A stretch of DNA of 64,000 bases, taken from NCBI GenBank assembly GCA_019843655.1, contig JACDQD010000008.1:15162442-15226441 (forward strand), read 5' to 3'. Positions within the stretch are counted from its first letter, which is position 1. Each line of letters begins with the position of its first letter. The stretch is from Lethocerus indicus. Its lineage: Eukaryota > Arthropoda > Insecta > Hemiptera > Belostomatidae. Below the pieces are notes generated by a model. That model did no database searches and was not told the DNA's origin. It saw only the letters and a program-made list of their open reading frames with translations. Both the position numbers and the translations under genes were made by a program. This document shows positions 36,867 to 51,155 of this stretch, one piece after another.

Positions 36867-39800
36867 CATAAATACAGGCGACACATACGTTCTGAAAACG
36901 CCTGTCTTTTTCCACCTCTTAAGTGGAGGAAACGATATTTCACCTGGCGAACGGTTTATTGTTAACAACTTAGACTTAAACGATGAGCTTTCGAATCTCT
37001 TCCGGGCGGTTCGGAACGGCTCGCGTTCAACACATTCGTTGGATGTGTTTAGCGCGGTTTTGGGACCGCGTCATACATAAGGGTTTGAGCGCAGGGACAT
37101 TGAGATTAAGTACCGCATCCGCTACTGTTTCAATACGACAAACGGTGATCTATAACCAGCACAGCTGTTTTTATTTCCACGAAATATGTATTCAATTCAA
37201 TCACTATGTGGCCGTGCGTAAACGGTAAAAAGTATGGAATGATAACTTCGATCCTCCAATGCCGACCAAGAAATTGCCGACCAAAAATCAACAACCAGGT
37301 GGAAAGCCGATCCTTAAAGTTTTTTGGGATTCCCCAGTATCGTCGAGTTAGCAACTGAAGAGATGAAGCCTAAACTTCAGATTAAACTCAGAGGACTGCT
37401 ATGACAAACTCATAAATACGGTCTTTTCTAAAGGTTAAAATAAATCCTTCGGCCAGAGTGCGGATAATTTTGTACTCACTCTCGTACAATGAAGACAGCA
37501 GAATGGGATTGCTGGCCGATTAACGCCGATTCAACAGTGCGGACAGCGCAATTAGGATGACAAAAAAGGGCCATTTAAGATATTTATTTATATTTCGTAA
37601 CACGGCCATTAAATAAACGAGGAAATATTAATACCAAATAACGGTTCCGTCCGTTAATAATGTCCCGTTCCGCGCCGCGCGCCCAAAGGCCGTTACGTAT
37701 CCGTATCTTCACGCCAGTTATTATAAATATTTATTACATCCCACAAATTAAACACCAAACTCTACTGCTAAATGATTCCTACGAAGTTATAACAAGTTTC
37801 CGGTACTACCGTATTTGTAGGAAACATTTTTAAAAAATTAATTTCTACTAGCAAATTGTGAATTGTAAATTTATTTGCAACCTGACCGAAGGAATGATTC
37901 AGGAACAAACGTCGGAATAAAATGTAAAGGCCGAAACAATCAAGGAAGTAAGTGAAGCGCCTTGATCCAAATAAGGGCTAATCGAGCCGACCGTCCACGA
38001 AAGGAGAATTACAGAGTGCGGGCTAAACAGGAAGACATACTTTTATATCTGTCAATTCAGTGCGAAATATTCTAAGACTTTATGGCAGCAAGAAAAGTTG
38101 CCTACGGGGAAGAAGACGCAGAAGAACACGACGGGATATTGGGCCGTATATTTGGTCCCAAGAGGAGGGGCCAAACCGTGTACCTTTATAAAAATTACAC
38201 ACGGAGCTTTGGCGGTCGCAATCCGTAAAAAGTGTATATCGCGCCCTCTTTGATTTACAACTGGCTGCCCGACCAGTATATTTCTTTTTATCTTATCGCG
38301 GGCCCCCTTATTCTCGACGACCCTTTCATAATTTAACGCCAAACAATTACCGCGAATCCGTGACAAACTCGACAATAAATAACGAAAGAGAGAGGGAAAG
38401 AGATAGCGAATGAAATACATCATACCCGAAGATACGGGCGTCAAACGTGACGGGATAACGTCAATGTCTAGAACACTCGGCGGCCAGGGGGGGCACGGCT
38501 GGCGGACGAAAATCCAGTTTGGGGATACCCGCCAAGTGCAAATCCGAAATTGTTACTTAATTCTTTATGTGTAATGAGGATTTGGTATGTTTGGAATCGG
38601 CGGGGCTTTACGGGACCTTATTGGCCAGCTGTAGTAAACACGTTTATAAACTGCGCAGAACTTGAGTTAAGGCTACGGTGGACTCACACGATCATGGCGC
38701 TAATCTCAAACCACCCACACCTACGTTTTCAGTAACCGATGGAAACCACCCTTATGGTAGGGTTCACCTTTTTATTTGAGAACTACAAGATTTAACACCA
38801 GTATTGGGATTATATTCTGTGTTCTACCTTACCACCTATCATTAATAATACTTCAAAAACTTCGTAACTGCACAATAAAGTCACAATAATTTCAAAGTGT
38901 CACTTAACACGTACAAAAAACAGCTCCTAATATCAGTGGTCTATTACTTAACCAGATTCATTTCTTTGCAATAAAATACATTTAAACTCATGCCGAATGA
39001 GTCAATTAATCCTGATATAACATAAAGGAAAAATATTTTATCTGTAATTCTGACACGCTGTCATAATTTACACTTATTACCATGAACTAACGGCTTTTGC
39101 TGAAGGGATTTTCGCCTGAAGGATTTGGGGGTCTTTGGGGTCGGATTAATTAATAATTAAATGAGCAAAAGAATAATAAACATAATGAAAAGCGGATTCC
39201 GCAAAAGAAGAGGCATGAAGAAGATAACAAGATAGAGGACACGAATGAGAGTCTTCATGAAACCTTCAAAGGCGGATACTACCCGCCTGCAGAACAGAAA
39301 ATAAAAATTAGACAATTGAGAGAGCTTCCACGTGTCGCGGCCATGACAGGGTACATTGCTCTGAGAAGAGTACATGATACCATGGCGAGTACTCGCACAT
39401 AAGTTAAGTACTAATATTTTTAGACATTGAAATAAAAACACCGGAGGAGATTTTAAGATTATAGAAGTTAGACAGACACATGTTATAAAATTGTTATAAT
39501 TTAAGAAAAACTACGTTGAACTACTTTGCATCTCAGATGGGTTCTAGACTGTAGGGTTACCTCCAGAGCGAGGTCAGACCTCCGGCGACCTGGATGTAGT
39601 CTAAAGTGAAACAATGGAACGTTTACAATGGCGTTATTACAACATCGTTGTTAACCGTTGTATAACCGGTCCCAAAGAGAGATTGTTTCATATCCAAACA
39701 GACGCATTGAAACAGAATAATGTTATAAAACCACCGGTCTAGCACGTGAAGAAGGAATATTTCGAGTTTATAAAGAATATTCTTATCCGTGTATATAAGA

Positions 39801-39875
39801 ATGGAGCAAGTGTAAAACATCACCTAAAGATCAAGCAGACAAAAGACATTCAAATGGCATGGCCCAACCAAGCCC

Positions 39876-39935
39876 CTGCCAGAATTCGAACCCGAAACTT
39901 GATTGAGTGCATGTGTAACTAACGGGATAAATGCA
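39876..39935 (-). mobile_element. Possible tRNA-derived SINE fragment
   Basis: Minus strand. GGTTCGAATTC at 39882-39892 differs from a canonical B-box by one base. It is preceded by GTTTCG and followed by TGGCAGGGGCTTGG, wording common in insect tRNA-derived SINEs. The A-box position holds only a poor match and the T-stem does not pair. It could be chance. Confidence 0.3.
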
Positions 39936-40580
39936 TAGTATTATAATCGAATTTTTCCTTTATACACCGTTAGCAAGTGATACTCCGATAATTGATCAAT
40001 TTCATGAATCCTTTAATCAGATGTGTTTTGTTCCAGTGCTAACAAGTATTCGTAGGCTAAACGGATCTCTCCTAGTCTCAAGACGCGAACGATAACTGCC
40101 TATCTTATCTGGTATTCCCTTAATTTTCGGCGGCAATAAGACGCTCATGGTGCGTGGTACAGTGCCTCGAGAATTCCTTCATTTACACCAGAAGCGTATA
40201 AAGGGGCTATGACCTTAAGTCTGTATTACAAGAAATAGAATTTAATTTGAAGGTAGCAAGATAGACAGGTTTAATTTACTAAATTAAAATTTTTTTTGAT
40301 TAGTGATTGCTGTGTTACATAACACACTGTTGACTTTGCTTAGCATGCATATATAAACGAAATGGAAAAATATTAACATTTAGTTCTTTTACATATGTTT
40401 CATTCTATCTCCATTAGTATTGGTATAAGATAGCAATAAAAAATTATATTCTATTTCACTATTCGCTATGCATATTTGTCAAAAGTGAAGGCTTTAATGA
40501 AAATGAGATTTAATATCGTATCAGAAACAAAAATTTACAAACAAAATAGATTTTATGAAAATGAGAACTGTATTACTAAG

Positions 40581-40601
40581 GGGCCCATCCCCTATGGGCC
40601 C
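40581..40601. repeat. GC-rich 8-bp hairpin
   Basis: GGGCCCAT and ATGGGCCC around CCCCT. It stands out from the AT-rich surroundings. Confidence 0.8.
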
Positions 40602-43142
40602 AATATGAATGAGAACCGGTGGCCTAGTTAAGGTAGGTGCTCATTGAAATGGTTATATAATAGTTAACACACTCTTAACAGGGGCCAAGTCCTTCATTTA
40701 ATCTGTAATTACACAGCTCGGTTCCCTTTATATTCAAATCTTCATAATGACGCATTATCACAGCGATACAATGTGTTAATTATTCAAATCTTATTTCTCC
40801 TTGTCTTTTGTCATTAAGAAGAGAATTCTTTCTCCGGCCTTTTCAAAATGGTTACATTTTTTGATAAGCGATAAGCAACTTAATAAGACAAGCGAAGGAT
40901 AAACGATTTAATACTTTAAAAAAATTTTTTTCCGTTATTTCGAAAATATTTAATTACTACTATAGCAATATGGCGTCGGCAGACCTTTGCAGTCTCCAAA
41001 GTTATATTGCAATGGGGAGTTGAAAAAGTTCTAGGTGTTTGGACAGTCATCATCGGGCGAAAAATGAGATCCAGAAGAAATAAATGGCCGGCAGACAAGT
41101 TTGGGGAAAGGTCATTCCGTACACGTAACGGGAGTCTATTAACCAGCCCAGTTTGGGACTCCGAACAATCTAACTTGTACAAGGGACACTTTCCGCTCTT
41201 CAGACAAAGAGCAAACATGTACACGTGTAAACATGAACATTGCAATAACGCCGTTTACGATTAGGAGTCGGGACGCGCTTGAGCGGAACGAAACTGAATT
41301 TGTGCCACATTCCTTCCACCATCTGGATGCCTCGAGGCAAATTATACTTGGTAAAATAACGCGGTAAAATTACAATGAATGCCTGTATAAATGTCAATGA
41401 CCTCGGCCGAGTATAAAACCCGTGTTGTAAAACAAGAGCCTAGATTAGGTGTCTGGTGTTCTGGCCAACACCTCAGAAAAACGGCGAATAAACCGATAGC
41501 ATCAGATGGATTGCTTTTCAATTTGTATTAGATCTTTAAATTAATTATTAATGCATTGTGGTTTAAATTAAACCATATTCAATTTTAAACGAACTTACAT
41601 AAGAGTGACAAAACAAACACATGTAGTTGAGGAGGAAGTAGGGAGATTGGAATCTACGCCGTAGATACCCGCTTAGGTTTCAGACCGGCAGCATTGTTAG
41701 ACATGGCTGACGTTTCGGCCTAAGAGACCACCCGGTATTGAATTCAAATTATACAGTTAAATGATACAAGCGGCATTCTTTCATTTATATGTTCATCGCG
41801 TTATTAATTTTAGATCCTCTAGAGGGAGAACATTTTATTGCAGTTAAGAGAGAATATATACATCAACGTGTATCAATCTGACACATAACAATTTAGAATA
41901 ATCACTGAGAATTTTATCATCTATATCCGTTATATTTGTACGCACTTATTCTAATTATTCGAATAATGGATGATTTATTTTAAAAATTCACAAATGCGGA
42001 AAGTAGATATAAAATATTTAATATTAGTTACCGGGTAAATGATGGCGAAGTATAAAAAGAAATAGGGTCAACAACTTATTGACAAACAAGCTTAGAGAGG
42101 AAAATTGTTTAAGAAGATAAATAAAGTTCTGCTGTTATAAACTGACTGTAACAAGTTTCAGCTAATTTAAGAAATTTCGCATAAATCAATTAATACTCAA
42201 TAAAGGCCGGAATATGAAAAAATAAATTATATACTTTAGATTTAAAATTAATCACTAGAAATGGAAGTAAAGCATGGCGGACGGATAGATTAACGTACAC
42301 ACAATGCATTCCCAAGCGCTGTTTAACGAATAATAACCAAAGTTCTCAATTAGATTCATAACTGATTTACAATCATGAATAGTAATAACTCGATTCAACA
42401 TTATATTCCAGACGCTGCTAACGTCATCTCTCCATGGCCATCCGCAAAGGGATGACGTCAAAATTGAGGACGTACCTTAATCGTTAGCGATGAGAACGCT
42501 GTTTACGTTATAATATCGCATGGGTGCGATCAAAGGGGTTAGAAATGCTCCCGTATCCTAGCGGAAAATCCTGAATCAAGTTAAGATTAAAAATACCTCA
42601 AAGGAAAAGCCAAATGAAAGCTCCGAATGTGAATTATACGGGCCGCAACCGACGCCGGTATTAAAAATACCGAGTTCCGTCGGAATATTACTTGCTTAAT
42701 CAAATACTAAACGCGGGGTTACATGCCGCAAATATAAACGTTCATTCCGGTACAATATCTCATAATTACATGGCACGAATTAATTTTATATCTAAACCCA
42801 AAGAAATATGAAACCGTTCCGTGTAATCAAAATAGGAGAGGAATGCAATTAGATTATTACCGTGAATCGTTTCTCTTGATTGAATTAAACAGTTGATATA
42901 ATTTTTCGGTATAACAGTAAAAATAAAAGATTATACTTAAAAAATTAAATGTACACACAAATTTGTTTAGCTGCATTTATATAGTGCAATGAGGTGGGAC
43001 ACAGATTTACAAATTTAAACGGTAGGTTTCTATGGCAACACCAATTAACTTTAGGTATACACATAACGAAATAGAACTTCTAGCAGGGTCAAATAACGCG
43101 CTGGCAACTATTCAGAGGTATAATTACGCGCACAATGAGGCC

Positions 43143-43167
43143 ATATATATATATATATATATATATA
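43143..43167. repeat. (AT)12 microsatellite
   Basis: 25 bp of uninterrupted AT/TA. Confidence 0.95.
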
Positions 43168-44362
43168 GAATCCTCGGAACGCCCATGTAAATTAGTACAA
43201 CTATTCAGCCCAGTTAGAAAACAATTTAGCCGTTCCAAGACAATTAGAAATAAACGAGAGGTCAGACAGTCATCCAAGACTCGTCTCCGCAACAAGGCAG
43301 AAATAAAGTAGCCGTAGAAATTACAATAACAATGCGTCGGCAGGAAAAAATGTTGACAAATAAATACTCAATATGCGTTACAACTACAAATTCGATCTGC
43401 TTATTTCTTGAAAATTCTATTCTAACGAATTATAATTGGAGGCTATTGTATTATGAGTCTTCTGCTACAGAAGGTTATCTCAAAGGAACATAGCATCGTA
43501 CGCATATTTAAAAGTATTAATTATTCCAACCCTAGCAATGGCGGACGTGATGAAACGTATAAGATTCGAGAACCATGAGGCGGAGCTGGGCAATTTGCAT
43601 ATCAACAGCAGCTGAACAATATAACTTTTCTGGTGGTTATGAAGGTTATAGAAATTGATAGACAATGCTTTACTTTACCCTGAATACGAAATATCTCAGA
43701 TTTATGCATTACAACAAATGTGAAGATTTCTAATTGTAGGTAATTAAAAATAAAAAAATTAAGCCACAAACCGGATTCCATCGCGTCAACTCCGACCGTC
43801 CTTTAGCATTCTCGGAATCGGTTAATACAACGAAGCCACGCGGACAGGCTCTCCGCTTGAGCTGCAGAATCTTAACTACTCACCGGGGCTAAATTTTCAT
43901 CCGGTCATCATTAATCAAGTAATTAGCCGATGATTAACGAAGGGAGGCCGTCCCGGTAGCAAATAGACTAGCGTACGGTAAAAAACACCAGCGAGAAACG
44001 GATCTTGCGAATGGTGTTTCATATCGTAAGGACATTATTAATGTTCTGGGTAGACAAAAAGTAATGCCTCTTAAAATTTTTTTTTGTTCAGTTTAAATTG
44101 TAATCGACGCTGACCATGACATTTAACCTTAGAGCAACCACGGTATGGACCCGAGTTTTTTCGCTTTTAAATATCATGGATATAACGGGGTATTTCATCT
44201 TGCCCGATGTTTAACATTGGCACTTCCTTTTCTCTAAGTTAATAAATTAAATTTATTCTTATTTTGTTTATAGTACTACTAAAACGATGTTAGGTTTATA
44301 ACATATGTCGTGTTCTGTCATGGTATTTGACATACTGGCCATTGAATGATTTTTAACAAATC

Positions 44363-44382
44363 GTATCCAAAACATTGGATAC
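44363..44382. repeat. 7-bp hairpin
   Basis: GTATCCA and TGGATAC around AAACAT. Confidence 0.65.
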
Positions 44383-45081
44383 TTGTCCCCTGTTAAATTG
44401 GTTAACATTAAGCCACTACTAACGTTGGCTTAATATGAAATTTGCAAAATCAAACCCTCAACTAAGGAATAATCGCTGGTTACCTCCATTCATTATGAGA
44501 CGTACAATTATCCCAATTATCATGACAAAGCTGCCGCGGATCAAATGTCGGGTCAGGTCATAAGTCAAATGATGATAAGTAATCAACGGACCGAGCTAAT
44601 TGCAGAATGGATGAACTAGAAAAAATCCCTTCTTTATCATCGATTAATTAAAGGAGTATGATTACAAAGACCACATAAAGAAATGAAAACTTAACTGAAT
44701 CTCTTATTTTCAATTATAAATATGGATGGAAATTAAGGTTTTAACGACAATCAAATTCATTAATGGATATTGTAGATAATTTCATCACCAGCACCTTAAT
44801 ATGCATGTGAAAATAACGTAGACTAAATTTGCCCAAGTTAAAGACTCAAGAATCTCGAATAACACCCATCAGGGAATCATTATCTATTAATAAAGTAAGA
44901 ATTTATCTAAAGTAAATCTGTACTACCTTCAGTCTAGACAGAAAGTAAAATATATACATGAGGTGATCAGGCCAGCTAAGTAGATGTATAGGGGCCCTAA
45001 CCACTAATTAATATCACAAGAACTAAGCAGGGCTTATAGTACTCAAGCGTTAAGTACTACTAATTATTATTATAACCAGTA

Positions 45082-45130
45082 CATTTATCTAGAACAACGA
45101 TAATTCACTACTGTGGTTTATAGATAAATG
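45082..45130. repeat. Inverted repeat, 10-bp arms, 29-nt loop
   Basis: CATTTATCTA (45082-45091) and TAGATAAATG (45121-45130) are exact reverse complements. Confidence 0.75.
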
Positions 45131-47029
45131 ATTAGACTGCGGTTTAATAAATTATAAAGCACGAAGCGTTTAAGGTGTTCGAAACAGCAGCATTAGAATA
45201 TATTTAATACTTATATTATTCAGTCGCAATTTTAATTTCTGGACACAATTCACTGGTCGTGATCCGACATAAACGACCGGATAAAATACAAAACAAAAGG
45301 GAGGATTTAGAATTTAGGTTTTTAGTGGGTAAACCAAATAATTTATAGAGCCCGAAACATCTCTCTCTAAGTCTATTTCAATAATCGGAAAAACGTGATT
45401 TTATTTTGTAGTAAGCCACAGGACGCTAAAGTGCACAACTCGTGTTCAATTTTCCGATTCTACAGTATTTTAATGACTCCCGTTTTTATAACAAGAAAAA
45501 GTTCACAAATACTCACTGTAACCGGCCCGGGCCCACACACACATTTTGCGACACAAAGGCCGACCCTCGGCTTAGACCGAAGCTCACTACTTCAGATCTG
45601 GACTTAATTGGAAAACTTGCCTCCGGTCCGCAACAATGAGACTCATATATTACTCCATTCGCGCAGTATACACAAACACTAGGGACCGAAGTTTCGAGAG
45701 TAAACAGAGCCCGAAATTATGGCGCGAGGAGGGACGAATGCAATATGAAGTTGGCAACTCTTCTTTTTTCGGAGATAATTCGAGAACCATCATTCATGAT
45801 GGCTCCAAACCGAACTTTAAACCACTCTCGCATTCGAGACGTCTTAACCGGATAAACCGAACAATGATTATAACTATTATCAATGCCGCATTCCACTAAA
45901 AACTAAATGTACAGATAAACAAATATATCTGAAAATAATACGAATTTTATCAAGAATTCTCATTAATCCATACACACTCGTGAGAGATCAAATGACTACA
46001 CAATGCGTGTTTAACGTATTAAATGGAATAGTTAATTATTGGATCGCAATCGACGCAACCTGTCGGCCGTGAAGTTGTAATAATAACAGGTTTAAGTGCG
46101 AATGCGCAGACAATAAGAAGGACTCTGCGACCCAAATACTTAAATACATATCCTTAAGCTACTTTTTCTTCAGTGTTACGAACAGTGAGTCATACTGATC
46201 TCAATATGAGCGTGATCGGTAATACGCTGATTAAAATAAAAATTTGAAAACAATGAAGTATAACGACGAGCGATGTGACGAGGCTGAGTGCTTTGAAATA
46301 TGTTCACCACAATATTTCCAATGTTATATGCTCGTGGACCAACAAGCAGGTATCTTAAATTAATTTGTAGGTCCTGTTATACGCGGTATACGAGACTCAA
46401 TATTACAGTGAATCCTTTAATTTTAATATACAGCGAGAGACTGAAAATCAAACGAACAGCTGGTTGTGATTTATTCAAGAAAACACAACTGTTCATAAAC
46501 CACATTCAATTGCAACTAATCTTGCACTATGTAATTTTCAACGTGTACAATTTATTCTACTAATAATCCCCCTTTACTTACTTCGTATTTTACTGCATAA
46601 ATTAATTTTTGTAACCATTAAACAATATGGGACCTGGTGACATATCAAGGAATTAAATCTGCGGCCTTCTAAGCTAAAACCGAAGGACTAGGAAGAACCC
46701 GCGAAACACTGTGTAGATATAAACGGAGATAAATGGACCTACGGTCAGAACAAAATGGACTCACGAACGACGAGAGTTATCGCAATATTTCCTAATATTT
46801 TTCTTGCGGCATTTGAGTCTAGTTAATGGTCGAGTCTGCTATAAGAGCTAGTATAAGTATTATAGAGAGGACGTTATAAGGCGTGTGTTGCGTTAAGTTA
46901 CGGCCCCAGAGCGGGGGAATAAAGAATCGGCCGGTGGTTCTTGGGTCGGGCGACTGGGGGCGGCCCGATAATATTGTCGAGGGTCAGGGGGGGCCCCGCA
47001 ATGCGGAAACGGGTGGCTGGTCTCTCCCA

Positions 47030-47040
47030 CCCCCCCCCCC
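47030..47040. repeat. C11 homopolymer in a GC-rich island
   Basis: Eleven consecutive C at the right edge of a segment that also contains a G7 run near 46987-46993. It is slippage-prone and a likely site of sequencing error. Confidence 0.85.
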
Positions 47041-47980
47041 TCACCACCGCCTAAATCAATGAGAACACCAATCAAGGACAGACTATCTCCAATCATCCCT
47101 CGTCGATTTCTCAGCTATTGACGACCGTCCGCAAGCCGACAGCGGGGGTTATTAAACCCTCCGGCCGCGAAGGGTTGAAAGGCTGTCAACCTCACAGCCC
47201 CCTTTCCCCCTTTCTCTTCCGGCGCCAATTCCGATTTTAAATTTAAATCGATCAGGGTAAGACCTATCAACCCTATCCGTACCTATCTTACGCTCAAGAC
47301 GTAGCAATAACTGTCTTGAAATGAATTTCCATTGCGCTACTAAGTAGTGATACATTTACGCGTGTCGACCACCGATAAAGAACTCTGTCTGCACTATCAC
47401 TGCACTCCCCGCATTATACCTGATATTATTTACCAAATATACTCGCACTTTAAGACTACCGTTGAATACTGATTCAACAAAAATTGAGTCACGTTCAATT
47501 GGCGAAGGGTAGCAAAAATTATCAGTTTGTTCTACTATCGTCCCTACCAACTTTAACTCAAACGAACTGAAAAAGTTCTATTTCTACGTTCGGACCGTTG
47601 TGAATAAAATAAAGAAATCCTGGAGTTTGACACGTGCCTCATACATTGACCGAAGGAAACTCCAAGGATAGGTCATTAACACTGGTATATAGTACACTCC
47701 ACTCCTCCTTATCTCATGCTTCTTTTTTTAAATGCTGCCCGAATTATTCATTTAGATTCTTTTATTCCAATTTCCATAAATAATTATTTTGCAGATATAG
47801 TTCCTTTCTCTGCTAATGAGTCTAATAAATATATTTGCATGATCACTCAAGTTTTTCAATGAAAACTGAAAAATATTACCACCAAAGTAATAAATATAAA
47901 GGTAAAAGTAGGCCAAAAATGGTAATATTCCTTGTAAATTCACTCAACTTGGTTTATGAATACTACAATAGGCTAGTTTA

Positions 47981-48003
47981 ACATACCTGTTTAATACATA
48001 TTT
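47981..48003 (-). promoter_or_regulatory. Weak third candidate ratchet point
   Basis: Minus strand CAG joined directly to GTATGT between 47987 and 47986. The upstream tract is AT-rich but poor in pyrimidine runs (TATGTATTAAACAG), so the acceptor half is weak. Its main merit is position: same strand as the two strong candidates and near the midpoint between them (12.0 and 13.8 kb away). Confidence 0.15.
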
Positions 48004-49332
48004 AATAACTATTTACAAAAATATTATTATCGGCGATAGATAAATTATGTTCACAAAATCATATACTACCCTCTCTGCAAATTACTAACCTTTCAAGATT
48101 TGGAGGATACCCAGAAAAGAAATATGCGTATTTCAATACTGTCAATAAGTAACTATGAACCGCAATTCGAAACTCTGCCCTTTTAAATGTAAAATAGTGT
48201 AGTCTTGATTAGATGTAAAAATGATATTAAACACGATATTAAAAATGAAGTTAAAAAAATCGGTTTTCTAAATGTTCGTTCAAATAAAAATTTGGATGGT
48301 ACAAAGTGGATGAACAGCCTTGACCGCGACCTCTATGTTTAATTGGCCGCGGCTGTATTGAGGAGAACATTACTGAAGGTGATATTACTTGACCATAAAT
48401 ATAAGAGTTAAACACTGGAAGTATAAGGGAATAGGAAAGGATAAGAAAAAAATGGTTTTGCTCATTTGACTATCTAATGGCAGGAACTGGAATTTTCCGC
48501 TTTACTACTGCCTTCAGAGAATCCCGCAGATAAGATTGCGTAAGAAGAACTTACCGCAAGATTGCACCACTCTATTAAATCCTATTTACATTCGAGTTTA
48601 GTTCCGAAATGAAAGAGATGAATAAAAGAACAGGAACGTGTATTATTCTGTAAGGAGGGATCGCAAATATGATTATCTTCTCGTTCGCATTCTGACTAAA
48701 CGCAATGAACGTGTGTGTGTCTCTCTAGGAGAATGAATAGGGGATTGAAACTAAATATTCCCTTTGACTCTATCAAAATTTCGTTTTGTCGACCAACCTA
48801 AGTTTCCGAAGGACCGGAATAGCGATTCTGACAAGTCAAAGGCATCCCGTTTTAATCTTTAATACGAGGTAATTCTATTCGAGAATTTCATTCAAGCGAA
48901 TTTTTATCAAAGAAGGCGACACGAAAGTTGGACTGCCCGGAAGCGGAAAAGAAAAATTACTCTCCACTGCGCAAATCTTCCACCGCGTTAAATATTTACA
49001 ATATTAGACTACACTGACACACCACTCTGCCCGAGTCATGCAGTATATATTAGTTCGAAAAACATCCACGTTTTAAAGTCGTAAATAATTTTCTTATTTT
49101 GTCTATTCATCTAGCACGTGGAGCTGTTTGAATGTTTGGTGGATTTAATCTGGCGTTTTATTCACATTTGTGATGGACAATTAAAATACAAATAGAACTG
49201 ACGATCCTAAGAGGTGACTTCATACTTCTCATGGAATTATCTTAATCCGCGCAACAGTGAACTTATATAGTACACCCTTATATAGTAGGATGGCAAGTCG
49301 CTCATCATCATTGGACTTTATTATTAGAAATT

Positions 49333-49367
49333 CTTAGGCAGGTCGGAAACCTAAGGACTCCGACCTG
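49333..49367. repeat. Interleaved inverted repeats (two mutually exclusive hairpins)
   Basis: CTTAGG (49333-49338) pairs with CCTAAG (49350-49355). CAGGTCGGA (49339-49347) pairs with TCCGACCTG (49359-49367). The order is A-B-A'-B', so the 9-bp hairpin and the 6-bp hairpin compete. Confidence 0.85.
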
Positions 49368-49906
49368 TCATTTATAATTAAACACCCAATTGGGAACCAC
49401 CCTTGCTCGATACCGAGTTCCCTCCGTGAGTAACTAATGCTTTTATTCAGTAATGAATGATGAACGTAGATCCCTCCACGCTGAAAAATGCATCTTTTGT
49501 TTTTTGAAATTACAATATTCTATATTTCGGTAAATAAATTATCGCATAATTTATTTTATTATTTTTAATTACAATGATTACTTCTGAGTCTAATAACTAA
49601 AATGTCTAAACGCATGTATCAGATAAATTGACAAAAACCAATTTGAACAGCAGAAAATAGAATTCTCTTTACCCAGCTACAAAACTAATTACAACCAATT
49701 TCATTAACTGATTCAATGGTAGTTACATCGCGGTTCGCTTAGGTTGCCCGTAATTAATCGTTCTGTTCAATCCAGCTTTAATCACTTAAGGGCAATTACT
49801 CATGAACGGACTTCCAACGCGGCGCCTCGGTGGAACCAAGAGAGCCACCAGAAACAATTTCGTGCCTCGTCTGTTTTAAATGTAATACGAGTAGGATAAG
49901 CAGACC

Positions 49907-49915
49907 GGGGGGGGG
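49907..49915. repeat. G9 homopolymer
   Basis: Nine consecutive G; a run of similar length (G8) occurs near 13348. Confidence 0.85.
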
Positions 49916-51104
49916 AGAGCAGACGTCCACAAGAGTGAAAGAGCGACTTAGAGCCCAGATGCACTGGCCAACACCTGGACGCCCGCCAAACCATCTTAAG
50001 AATTCCATATAATAAAACACCCTCCGGTAAGTCTCCACACCGGACGGCGTTGAAATACCAAACAGTTCTGGGCATCGTGTTCTACTCCGGGATTATTATT
50101 TAAATTGAGTACCTGGAACAATACCTTTAAAGATCAACAAAGGACAATAAACTTGGGTTTATTTACCGTTGAAACATTTTTAAAGGCATCATAATATATA
50201 AAAATTATACTAATTCAAAACCTATAATACTAGGCCAATTCGTAAATATTTTTTCACACGGGTCAGAGAAGAAATATTTGGTAAACTATTAAACAGTATT
50301 CATCTTAATTTCGATATCAGTCTAATTATATTATCTCTGAAATTTATTCGGAATATTCGTCGTTCGTAACTCAGCGTGATTAGTACTTTCCGTCTCAACG
50401 ACCCATTTAAATCACTTTCCACACTGGATTCCGACCACGTTCTCTCTCCGCAAAAGACCGTAGTGTATTTCCAGGCAGCCGTTTTCAATTCTTTCTAATC
50501 ATCCGAGAAGAGGTTCTTATATCATATATCGTAGATAGTGCTAGTCATACGATAACAATTAACATAATTACAGCTTAACAATTACTTGCGTAACGTGCTC
50601 TGGAATTCAGGTTTCGACGGCAAGTTTTGAAAACCGCTCAAATGTAACGGTTAGAATGTCCGTACAAGCGCTCGAGTTTCCAGCGTTACCGAATATCTCC
50701 GCGTTTACGATCATTTCATAATACCCCTCGGTTGAAACGTTCCCACAATCGAACTGCTTTCCACAAACAAACTCGACAGACGCAGAGTCTGAGAAATTCG
50801 GAATTCGGTAAGTGGTTTTGAGAAAGGAATGATTCAATTATTAAAAATAAGAATAACTTTATATTATTCTAAATCCTAGTAAACAACGACGTTCGATTCA
50901 TTATGAAACCACTGAGCACAATTGTGAGCAATTGAATGACCAAGGAAAAAATCTCAGATAATTAACCTAATAATTTAATCTTGAAATTAGATAAGGGGAT
51001 GTGAATAAAAATGTATAAGTAACCATTGTATACTCAGAGTCCAGGGTAGAGGGATTAAACTTTGCTACCCAGTAGAAAATGAAATTCTAAGCAAAAATGT
51101 CCTA

Positions 51105-51155
51105 TTATGTTAATGCTATATTATACATAATAATTATGCTATATTATGTTAATTT
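51105..51155. repeat. Short AT-rich direct repeats
   Basis: ATGCTATATTAT occurs twice with TATGTTAAT units between and around, a small local duplication. Confidence 0.6.

Larger units (their letters stand above)
36015..47980. other. AT-rich non-coding DNA with scattered GC patches
   Basis: Holds the polypyrimidine tract at 36.8 kb, the SINE-like fragment at 39.9 kb, several small hairpins and a GC island at 46890-47240. On the plus strand CAG|GTATGC at about 36458 is a poor ratchet-like joint. No gene identified. Confidence 0.55.
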
